DNA of 44,614 nucleotides from Perkinsus chesapeaki (Eukaryota > Perkinsozoa > Perkinsida > Perkinsidae). The notes beneath the pieces were generated by a model, which ran no database searches, was not told the origin of the DNA, and was given only the letters and a program-made list of their open reading frames with translations. The DNA is taken from contig JAAPAO010000269.1 of the NCBI GenBank assembly GCA_013115145.1, forward strand, positions 1-44,614, given 5' to 3'. The first letter of the stretch is position 1, and every line of letters starts with the position of its first letter. This document shows positions 21,927 to 31,916 of the stretch, in pieces. Made by a program: the position numbers and the translations under genes.

Positions 21927-22834
21927 ATAGCCGACGAAGGAGCCCTTGGATGGAGCAACGGCTGCAGTTTGCATAGCACATTCACAGCTGGATTTGTTCG
22001 CAGAAGTGGAGTTCGAGGATGGAGATAAAGAAGAGGTATGATAATTACTATGATCAAAGTTCAAACTGCAAGTAGCTCCGGACTGGAAAGCGTTGATTGG
22101 AACGGCTGACTTGTTTCATGAGCTTATGACCACAAAAATGCTACCAAATGAAGGGCTGCGAGCATCTTAGGGAAGATCACGAAAGATTTCGGACACTTGC
22201 TATCAGAAAAAAGGCTCAGCACTATGACTAAATAGTCAGTTCGGTCTTGGAATTGGAAGACAATCAACGGCGTGGATTCAACGCGAGGAGGTATGACTAG
22301 ACTAGACAGGAGCAAGATGAATCCTGTTGAATCAAATGCTTCCGTAGCACGTGCAGCAACACTCGGGGCAGATCAGCTGTGTCAATGAAGGTATGGCACC
22401 TTATGGATCACCGCTGTGTTTATTTTTTATTTCTATTGAGTTGAACCGTCTCTGAGACTTGAAGATAGAGATCAGCTTCTTGGGGTCTTCGGAGATCATC
22501 ATCGGAAGTATGCCATCCTTAATGGAGGTTCCCTATCTCTGGGAGTCATTCTCAAAAATTTACGACATTCAAACACACTGTTGTCGATCATATCTATTTT
22601 CGCAGTGCATTTGGCCGAGACCCAAGCCCAGCGACTATTTAACACAATACGATCGGTATGCGTCACACAGTATACCATACAAGTATCATCATTATCGCTA
22701 CTACCAATAGCGGCGATTATGATTGTTGGTATAAACTATAAATAGTAACTAGAAACTGAAAATCATACGGAGTATAAACATTATCCCGTATAGGGACTAG
22801 GAGAAGGGGTAGACAGTGGTGGGAAAGTATTCAT
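21927..22834. other. Intergenic region between convergent genes
   Basis: The stretch lies between the secreted-protein gene (+) and transketolase copy 2 (-), which converge here. Apart from the dispersed repeat copy at 22343-22465, I see only short frames without recognisable content. Polyadenylation regions of both neighbours must be here. Confidence 0.5.
22343..22465. repeat. Dispersed repeat, copy B
   Basis: Partner of the repeat at 19813-19972, in the same orientation. It shares GTAGCACG, CGGGGCAGA, TGTCAATGA and the long block TATTGAGTTGAACCGTCTCT ahead of GAG and TTGAA/TGTGAA variants. It lacks about 40 bp present in copy A. No coding sequence adjoins it, unlike copy A, which abuts a stop codon. 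Confidence 0.65.
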
Positions 22835-24874
22835 TTACTCGGTAAGCTTCTTAGCCTTCTCGCAGATGTTCTCAGGGGTGAAGCCAAACTTGGCCTTAAC
22901 ATCCTTAGCAGGGCCAGAGGCACCGAAGGTGTCCATGGCAATCCAGTCATCAGCATACCTCTCAAATCCAAGAGGGCTGGCGGCCTCAACCATCAAACGT
23001 TTAATACCCTCGGGGAAGACAACCTTCTTGTAATCATCAATCTGTTTCTCAAATAGATCCCAAGAAGGCATAGAAACAACACGAGCATCAACACCCTGTT
23101 CAGCAAGCATCTTCTTAGCCTCAACAGCTTGAAGGACTTCAGTACCACTTGCAATAATAATAACCTTCTTACCCTTACCAGAGAAATCATCAATAATATA
23201 AGCACCCTTCATGGCACCTTCAGGTGAAGAATGTTCAAATGTAGGTAGTCCAGAACGACTAAGAATGAGAGTAGTTGGTCCCTCCTTATTATTCAAATAG
23301 GCCATATAAGCACCGACGGTTTCGCGGCCATCACACGGTCTGATGCAACTCATATTAGGGGTAGCACGCAATAAAGGAAGCATCTCAATAGGTTGATGAG
23401 TTGGACCATCTTCACCAAGATCAATAGAATCATGTGTCATAACATAGAGGACTTGTTGCTTAGATAGGCAAGACAATCTCACAGCACCCCAGCAGTAGCC
23501 GATGAAGTTAACAAAGGTTGCACCGAAGGGAAGGAATCCACCGTAAGCTTGCATACCGTTGAGGATGGCGGCCATACCGTGCTCGCGGATACCAAACTCC
23601 ATGTAACGGTTCTGCATAGCGTCCTTGCTCATAATGGGTTGGTCGCCCATATTGGTCATGTTAGATCCGGTAAGATCAGCCGAGCCGCCGACAATCTCAG
23701 GAAGACGCTTCATCAAAGCAGCGAGGACTTCACCACTGGTGACACGAGTGGCCTTTGGCTTATCACCAACATGATAACGTGGAACACAGTCATCCAAATC
23801 AGTGGGCAATTCACCCTTGGAACGTCTGAGGAGCTCAGCGTACTCGGTAGGATAAGCTTGAGCATATTTGGCAAGAAGATTATCCCATTCCTTATTGGCT
23901 TCCTGTCCACGAGCCAAAGCACTGTTATAAAGGCTTTGAACCTCAGCAGGAATCTCGAAGTGCTTCTCAGGATCGAAACCGAACTCCTTCTTAACATTGG
24001 CCAAATCCTCAGCGCCTAATGGGGATCCATGAACCTTAGATGTGCCCTGTTTGGCTGAACCGTAACCGATGGTAGTGTGAACCTTAATAAGAGTTGGCTT
24101 ATCAGTGCACTTCTTAGCCTCCTCAATCTTGGCAAGGATATCAGTCAAATCGGTATCACCATGAAGGACCTCGAGGACCTGCCATTCCATGCCTTCGAAT
24201 CTCTTTGTGATGGTCTCAGTGAAGGCAATCTTAGTATCACCATCAATAGTAATATTATTATCATCATAAAGGACAATAAGGTGACCAAGTCCAAGATGAC
24301 CAGCAAGAGCGCATGCCTCAGAGCTTACACCCTCCTCTAGGCAACCATCACCACAAATAGCGTAGGTATAATTATTGAAAATATCGTAACCATCACGATT
24401 GTAAGTTGCTGCCAAGTTAGCTTCGGCAATAGCGAGACCAACTGCATTTGAGATACCTTGACCGAGTGGTCCAGTGGTAACCTCAACACCTTCCAAAAGC
24501 TCTCGCTCAGGATGGCCGGCAGTTCTTGATCCTAATTGACGGAAGTTCTTCAATTGATCCATATCAACATCCTTATATCCAGCAAGATACATAAGAACAT
24601 ACTGTAAAGCACAAGCATGACCATTAGATAGGACAAAACGATCTCTATTCCACCACTGAGGGTTAGATGCGTTATACTTCATAGCATGGGCATATAAAGC
24701 ATGTCCCATAGGAGCACAACCCATAGGGGCACCAGGATGACCAGAGTTGGCCTTCTGAACCATCTCGGCTGCAGTGCATCTAAAAGCAGGAACAATAATA
24801 AATATTAAAAAGAAGTGGGGGAACCCTTACCGGATGGTGTTAATAGAAAGTTGATCCAAATCGCTTCCAGACAT
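22835..24874 (-). CDS. TKT: Transketolase, copy 2 (inverted paralogue)
   Basis: Same enzyme and length (662 aa) as the copy at 5661. Exon 1 is 24831-24874 and exon 2 is 22835-24779. The 51-nt intron is in the same position and phase as in copy 1 but differs in sequence. Most of exon 2 is nearly identical to copy 1 even at silent sites. Differences cluster. Around codon 400 this copy reads FGIREHGMAA instead of FGVREHGMAA, with neighbouring changes (PIMSKDAMQ against PMMQKGAMQ), and the last 30 residues end in CEKAKKLTE. Exon 1 and the first codons also differ (SGSDLDQLSINT). Catalytic and TPP-binding residues are all intact, so both copies should be active. Confidence 0.95.
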
Positions 24875-26100
24875 TGTTTTTCTCAATTTAGCTGGTTGAG
24901 TGTACATTTGCTTGCCTATAGGAGCACGAGCGGTGGTCTAGCGTCGTGGCTTAGCGCGTCCCCATTAGTGTGTCAGCTAAAGCGCAGTCTCTCGAGCCTT
25001 TCATATTCCTCATTTCCATTGAATTAGTCGTTTCTTCGCATTCCTGTTGAGCATTTCACTGCTAGTAAACTCGAGAAGCTCTAAAGGATGTGTTCTTGTT
25101 GACTTTTACGGGTGTCACAAATCCCTATTTCCCTGTAATGTTGCCGTGAAGGTTTGTGTTACGCGGGACAGCTCGGTTCTGCGGTCCAGAAATGAGTCAC
25201 ATTGACGGGCTCGAAATGATAGCATTTGACGACTCTTCGATTATGTTCTCCATATCTCTCAACTAGTGAACGCGAAAGGCCAACGTGTTAAATGACACTG
25301 CACATTATCATCTTGTTCGGACCGATTCCCTGAACACCCGTCGTCGTTCGAGCTACCAAGCGACGCGCGAACGCACAAGGACGATGGCTGTTAGCCTATG
25401 CTGTCAGACGTCCGAGTGAGAACCGTCCGAGTCGTATAAGCTCATCCACTCGCCAGACATGTTCGAACCGTCTGATTGCTCTGCTAGCTCCCTCTACGCG
25501 GTATCAGCAAGATTAGTGGACGGAAAAATGGTATGAATACTTAGTAAATTGGGCCACTAACAAAGTAAGCCGCCGGGTTTTCGGAGCCTAGTAGAGTAAT
25601 AGCCAGGACAGTGCCAATTCTATTGGCAATTCAGCAAGGGTAACGAGTGCCTCATAGCCACTTGCATGCAAGGTTGGCGAGGACCTCCCCGCGAGCTGGT
25701 GGGTAACCAGCTGGACACAGTTGATCCGTTGGCCTTGAGCGCCCTCCTGGTGCCCGTTGGCACACGATACTCTAGGAAGAAGTTCATGACAACTGTGGTA
25801 TGTGGTGAAGTCAAAACGGTTTTCTAGCGGCAAGCTAGCGTTGAGAAAACTCAAGATTGACCAAGTCAACCAAGTGATAACCATCCGCCCTTCTTCTTCT
25901 TCTACTTGCTGGACCTTAGAGCTAGTTAACCTCCTCAAAGCAGCAACACATTGCCTTCAGTGCTTGCGTGTACGGACGAAAATGTTATCATTACTTAAGA
26001 GGGAGCTTCTGTAATGTGACGCACACTAGCCTGGAGTTGCGTTACTTGTGCTGTTGCTCGTAGTGTTGAGCTGTCTCCTTGTTAGCATTTGTGTATTATT
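24875..26100. other. Intergenic region with one possible upstream exon
   Basis: The stretch lies between the divergent transketolase copy 2 and the membrane-protein gene. Most of it shows nothing. At 25666-25797 an ATG-initiated frame (ELVGNQLDTVDPLALSALL, then VPVGTRYSRKKF) ends at a GTATGT donor. It could splice in phase 0 to an acceptor at 26085 (CTCCTTGTTAG), adding an N-terminal extension to the gene annotated from 26101. A minus-strand frame overlaps it. I regard the exon as possible, not shown. Confidence 0.3.
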
Positions 26101-29100
26101 ATGGCTATGCCTTCTTACACTGTAGGGCTGGAAGAGGAGGAGGATACTGTTAATAAGATGACGCCAATGGACCAACAGCCTTATAGAAGGAGGCCTAGTA
26201 GGGCCTCACAACGAGGAGGCGGCTCTGGTAGAGGTAATAAAGGCGACCTATTTAGTATCTTACTTGCATCAATCTAGATGCCGATGTCGCTGTTCTTGGG
26301 GCACCCGGTGCTTCATCCAGTGCTAGTCCCTACGACAGTCTCGTTAGGGAGTCTCGGTTGAGAGACCGGACGCAGCAAGCGTACTACTTCGAGGTCGTCC
26401 CACCAACTACATCACTTCCCACTAGGTACCAGTCCGAGTCCACTCCCTTCGCCGACACTAGTGTCCCTCCGTACAGTATTTCCTCCTGTGGTCTCCTTTC
26501 CAGAAGCCTCGTCCTCAGTATATGCCTCATAGTAGCCTTCTTTGTAGCTGCTTGTTGGAAGTAGGCATGCCTCTACGATGGGCATGTTGTCACTTGTGCC
26601 GTGCCAGGTCCCTGGGAATCTCTTGGCTCTATGACTCCTCATTGAGCTATTCCCCTGTGATATCCTGCCCCAATATGGGACATTACTCCTCATACAAGTA
26701 GGTTCGCTGCTGTTTGGGCGCTCTCTATTATTGTCGACTTGATTAGGTTGGATGCACCGACATGCAAGGTGACCGTGAAGAACTACTCCCTCTACGAGTG
26801 GACGTTCTTCGACAAGTACGGTGACGGTCTAAAAGCTGGCGATACCCAATGCCAAGTGCCATACATCGACCAGGATGCCTGGAGCAAGGCTGAGAGAGAC
26901 GGCACTACTATTGACAATATCATTCCTATCGTATGTGACTGGCAAATGTCCTGTGCCGAGGCGGTCCAGGAGCAACCTGACGGTCAGTGCGCGGTGGTGA
27001 TAACGTCGCCTATCACCGGGAAGACCTACTTCACCCACTCCTGCTCTGAGCTATCCACCGAGTCCTATTGCGATTCCAAGCTGACTTTGGACCCCGCGGC
27101 CATGGTGGCAATCCGCGGAGTCTTCCTTGGTATGGCTTTCTTGATCGCACTCACCTGGGTGGTGGTCACCCCACTGGGCTTGGGCGCCGCTGGGTTTGCT
27201 CATCGGTGGTGGAAGGAAGGGAAGGTGAGGATGAGCGAGTGCCTTATGAACGAGCGGAAGGCCTACAGGGAGCAGGTCATCGACCCTATCTGGGACAACT
27301 TCCACAACAACGCTCCTCCGTTGCCGGCTGATTCAGCGACGGACTTCGGCCCACCTACGGCAGGAGGGATGAGCGCTAAGAGCAGTCACAGTCAGGCCTC
27401 TGCCAGTACCATGTATAATCAGAGAGCAGTGCTATTGAGTACACCTAAGAGCGACCAACAGAAGGCATTGGAGAAGTCCTATGGTTACTTGCCGAGGAAC
27501 GATGTGCAACCTGTCACCACTGTAGACGATATGACGGTCAGCGCCGCGACTGATGCTAGGCATTACAGGCAGTTCTTGTTCCCTCGTTTGGCCTTCAATT
27601 CTGGCACGTGGGCTAGGAAGCTTCGGAAGTACCGAGCCCTCAAAGAGGAGCGGGTGACCGGTCAGGAGCAGGCCCACGCCAAGACATTGAGGACCTTTGG
27701 TGTTTGCTGTATCATCTTTGGCTTCTTTGTTATCATGATCTACATCTGCCTTTGGATCCTACCTCAACACATCTCTGGTCAGTACGCTATGGCTTGGGAT
27801 GTCTTCACTAATGGTGCATCTGTCGGCAAGCTGACTAGTTTCTTCTTCCTCTTGTCATTCGCTGATGTCCTTTATGAGTGGATCATCCTCCTGGCCACTT
27901 CCATCACAGGCTTCTGTAGAGCCATACCCGGTGTAGGAGACACCCCTTCTTTGCCCAGATGGGCTAAGCATTCGGCTGCTTCAACTGCTAAGACAACTGG
28001 CAGTTCCCCGAGTGACTTTGATGACGATGATGATGATGATGATGATGATGACCTCGATTGCGCGGAGGCAGGGTACGTGCCTGGCAGCTCCACCTGCATC
28101 CTTTTGGTGGTCCATCGTGCTTGCTTCACCAAGAAGTCTCGAAAGATGTTCCTGGCCACACTGAAGAGAGCTGTGTCGGTCGCTGTCAATGAGGATGACG
28201 TCTTTGTGGTCGACTATGGTAGCGAGCTCTGCCCGCAAGATGACACCGAGATGGTCACTAAGGAGGCCTTCCCTGATGCTCATTACCTTTATGTACCGGA
28301 GGACTCGGAGGCCTTGGCTACCTACTGGGCAAGCAAGTACTGGATACCTTTCCTGTTCTCTCGGGAGCGCTGCGGTGACTACATCTATGCCTTGGTGATT
28401 CGGTCTGGGGACATGTTGCACAAGAGCTTTAGAGTGCCGGAGAGGGAGCTTCTCAACAACCCCTATGTGAAGGGTCTTGCCCTGGGCGATAGGCCCAACG
28501 CGGTTGGTGTTGAAGCCTTCTATTACGACATGATAGACGCCAGTTGGTGCCGAGCAGAGACCTTGGTTTCGGGCTCGTTAACTCGTCCGAGCGGTCCCGT
28601 GATTTGGGAACGTAACACACTGGAGTTGGTCCTGGGCACCGCCAAGGACAAGATAGACCCAACCTTGATGGGGGCGACATTATTGGAACAGAGAGACACG
28701 TCCAAGGTTAAGGACTGGCCGACTCTGCCTCACGCCAGCATCAATGATAGAGGTCATCAGTACACCAGGACGGTTATGGACGGTGGTCTCCCGAGACGTG
28801 TGTTCTGTCTGCTTAGGGAGTTTGTATTGCCCAGTGGTTGGTGCAATCTGACTTCCCTGCTGCTAAAGCCCTTCTACTTCGCCCAGCTCCTCTACGTACT
28901 CTTTGATATAATGCGGCCGTTCTTGCTCGGTGGAATGGTCGTCTTCGATCCTCTGGGCTTCCTTGTAACCCTCTGTGTCGTAGCCGCCCTTTTGTATGTC
29001 CATGCTGGCATCCATCTCATGGTCAGCTTTGGAAGTTGCACTTGCACCAGGTAAGGCCCATTGAACTTCTTCTCCTCCTCCTTCAGCTCACTTGTTGCTC

Positions 29101-29328
29101 TTTAGGACCGGCGACACCCTCGGCCGGGCGTGGGCGTCCTTCTGCGGTACTCTGGTGTCGTTCTTGCTCTACCCACTTACCAAGCTGCTCCATGATATCA
29201 TATTTAGACCAAGCTCTCTCATTTACACTATTATGGAGTATACACGGTACAAGTATCGCAGTACCATGCCGATAGGTAATATTAGGGAAGGGTTAGTCTT
29301 TACTCTCACACCACTACGTGAGAATTAG
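26101..29328 (+). CDS. Large multi-pass membrane protein with possible glycosyltransferase-like domain
   Basis: Five exons, 26101-26233, 26278-26560, 26608-26697, 26747-29050 and 29106-29328, give 1010 aa with consistent phases. After a disordered, Ser/Thr-rich N-terminus come hydrophobic segments near residues 125-140 (LVLSICLIVAFFVAAC), 270-300, 470-495 and 515-545. A run of aspartates follows, then a soluble domain beginning CILLVVHRACFTKKS with DDVFVVDYGSE. Further hydrophobic stretches close the protein (GFLVTLCVVAALLYVHAGIH). The layout and the DDVFVVDYG segment recall membrane GT2 synthases (chitin or hyaluronan type). I cannot find the QxxRW motif, so catalytic activity is doubtful and the assignment tentative. 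The 3' end is uncertain: an alternative donor near 29276 gives a different C-terminus, and further exons may lie at 29455-29804. Confidence 0.55.
28020..28052 (+). repeat. GAT/GAC trinucleotide run encoding poly-Asp
   Basis: Eleven consecutive Asp codons, mostly GAT, within the membrane-protein gene. The run sits on the soluble side of the last of the first group of membrane spans. Length variation between strains is likely at such a repeat. Confidence 0.9.
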
Positions 29329-30286
29329 GTCTGATTGAAATTATAAGTTCACTTGCTTGATCTGGATATGTCTATTATATCTTTATATTATATAGCTCGC
29401 CTACTCAACGGGAATAGTGTCTCATTTGCTTCTCATTTAGGGTTTCTTAAACCTTTACATTCTCTGTTACCATAATCACTACTGGTCGCTTATGGACTGC
29501 ATAAAGTGTTCTGTCTCTTGGACGCTCGCTTTTATATCTGGGATCGATCGAGCTGGTCTTACAACATATCAACAAGTTTGTTCGCTGTCGAGTGGGTTCG
29601 GCAATCTTCGAAGCCTTCGATTTTAGCATTGCCATCGATATGATGCTTTCTTGTATTTCAGTCACCAGAGAGGATGTCTGCCGAGATCTGCCTCCTATCC
29701 CACCTCACACTGAAGTTGATTGGTTCACTGTATGGTGGGCTCCTGTAGAGAGCAGCATCAGTGGCCCTAAGGTGTCCCCAGATACTGTGACAGGTGTTGC
29801 TTAACATCAATGGCCTGTATCATCGGCAGTAGAGTACATTTAATTATTGGCCAGTCCTCCTCCTCATCCTCCTTCTCTTGTTGTTGTTATCCATCTATTG
29901 TTGTTTAAGAGTGGTAGGGTATCCATTCATAACCACTTTCCATTTCATCGTTCCTCCTTCACCACTTTCGTTGCTCATACAGTATCTTATGTACATACGC
30001 TGCTTTCCATTGTCTCCCTGTGTGGAAGGCAATGGCTTATTGCTGCTGCGGCTGCCATCACTAAGGGCAGCCTCGTGCTCGTCCTGTAGCAGCCACTATC
30101 GCCTAATACCATTTGTTCCTCCGTGTAGAGTCCTAATAATATAAGCATTGAAGGCAGCTGCTGCTGCTGCCGACGGTGTAAGTTTCTATGTTGTATCAAG
30201 GCTGCACAGTGGTACCTTGTGTTTCAGTATTCATAGGGGAAAAGTCGGTATGAGAGACAGCGGTAGGTAGTCTCTTTTGTAGTATT
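29329..30286. other. Region with possible extra exons, otherwise unassigned
   Basis: From about 29506 to 29804 a plus-strand frame stays open and ends in a hydrophilic stretch (REDVCRDLPPIPPHTEVD, then WFTVWWAPVESS). A second frame just upstream, LYILCYHNHYWSLMDCIKC, also looks coding. Together they could be 3' exons of the membrane-protein gene or a separate small gene; the phases I tried do not join cleanly. The remaining part, 29820-30286, is rich in CTG/CAG-like and TTGTTG runs and shows no gene. Confidence 0.3.
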
Positions 30287-31356
30287 ATGGTCACATCAGC
30301 TGGTGTCGGCGGTCGAGCAGACGCGGGTCCTGGCATACCGTACCGCAGGGCGTCTTCCCGAGGCCGCCTCGACAGCGACAATTTTTACGGAAAGGATCCG
30401 TCGCCGGTCTCTTTAATGGAAAGGGTTCGAAGGGTTTTCAAAAGAGCTTTGCATGGTGGTGGCGAGAGCCCCACTGGTCAGGAGGCGCCGCCACAGCAGC
30501 AAGTCGTGGCGGATGAGGGATGTCATGTTAGCAGGCAGCCATTGTCGTTGTCATCAACTTGCTTGGAAGATATTCCAATGGGATGTAAAGTCCATCATCA
30601 AGAGGAAGAGGAGGGCGACAGTATGGGCTCAAATTCAACGGATGCTCCACCCGGTGAGGAGGCAGTAAGACCGACGATCATCAGCAGCAGCAACACCACC
30701 GCTGCACCACCACCACCAGCAACGACAACATCAGCAACCCCTCCTATGGTAGTATTTGGCATTAGGGAATGTATTATAATTCATGCTATAGGCACCTGTA
30801 CGGTATTCGAGGACAACGGTTGTTGGTGCTGCTGTGCCAGCAGGATACCGGTATACCGGTAGTACTAAACCGCCGGCGGGCCCCTCTAATTCAACCCTAT
30901 CGCGGCCTTCTAGACGAGCTGCCTCTGGTCAAGCCTCCTGTTCACGGCCAGCATGGTCAAGTACGTATAACAGTTCTTCCTCGTCGCGTCTGCAAACCAC
31001 AGCTGTTTTCTCTGACCGCCCCAATCCCTTTATAGACGAGTCGGAGGCAGAAGGCGATAGTAAGCGTTTGGCGGCGGCGGTGGCCATGCCCGGGAACGGC
31101 GCTTTGATCCCGAAAACTGGAGGTAAGTACCTTGCGGTCGTTATAGGAAGATTTGCTTTCTCATTCAGAATTTTCTCGGCAACGTCGAGCGACAACTGTT
31201 GATGAAGAGCGGAGTGTCTCCTCCGCACCACCTGTCAGCACAGCGGAGGTTTTTGCACGCATGCGCATGCTCGGGCAAAAATGTAAAGATGATTCTGGTC
31301 GGCACAAGTTGAAACGAGATCCTATTACTGGAAAGAAGCTGCTCATTTTGCGGTAA
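30287..31356 (+). CDS. Unrecognised low-complexity basic protein
   Basis: Three exons, 30287-30748, 30792-31122 and 31169-31356, with introns of 43 and 46 nt, give 326 aa. The N-terminal third contains an amphipathic basic segment (SLMERVRRVFKRALHGGG). The middle is low-complexity Ser/Thr/Pro/Ala. The last exon is charged and ends KRDPITGKKLLILR. No domain is recognisable. Clean splicing and maintained frame support a real gene. It may be disordered, possibly nucleic-acid- or membrane-associated through the basic helix; that is inference only. Confidence 0.6.
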
Positions 31357-31916
31357 ACAGGTTGCTATTAAGAAGCCTGTTGTTAATAGTACACTGTAAT
31401 ATCATCATCAAGTTGATCCAACCATAAACCTCCCTCAGTCACCACCTGTAGTAGCGGTGGTGGTGATGGGTGTCGAAGTGGCCCTTAACTCATTCTCATC
31501 TCTTCATAATAATTATGTATTTTTGTCATCAATGTCAGTGGGGGGAACAAAACGTCGGATAGAGAATGTATGAGCTCTTTAGCTAAGCAGAGTAGAGCAG
31601 TTGTTTCTGAACCATACAACCCGAGGTACGATAGGCATATTGACTAACGAAATATATTTACTATCGAGAAGGGTTATTTAATGTTGAAGAAAGTCGATGC
31701 TAAACGAAACCAACTACCATCACCTTCACAACAGCACATAAACATCGGTAGCAGTAATACACCATCATGAAGACGGCGCTAACGTACATTATCAACAACA
31801 GAGTAGTTATATAACAACCGACTTTGTTTTAAGAAATTATCATCTCAACATCAGCAGCAGCAGCAACGTATATAGTGGACATATAGGCAACGGCAACCAT
31901 CATAACACCGTCAACT
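31357..31916. other. Convergent intergenic region
   Basis: 560 bp between the low-complexity gene (+) and the Pumilio gene (-), whose 3' ends face each other. It holds short CAT/CAG-rich runs and no recognisable gene or fold. Confidence 0.5.

Noticed and set aside
27872-28421. Minus-strand frames with poly-Ser or poly-Ile runs
   Set aside because: They are antisense readings of the poly-Asp-coding GAT run in the membrane-protein gene.
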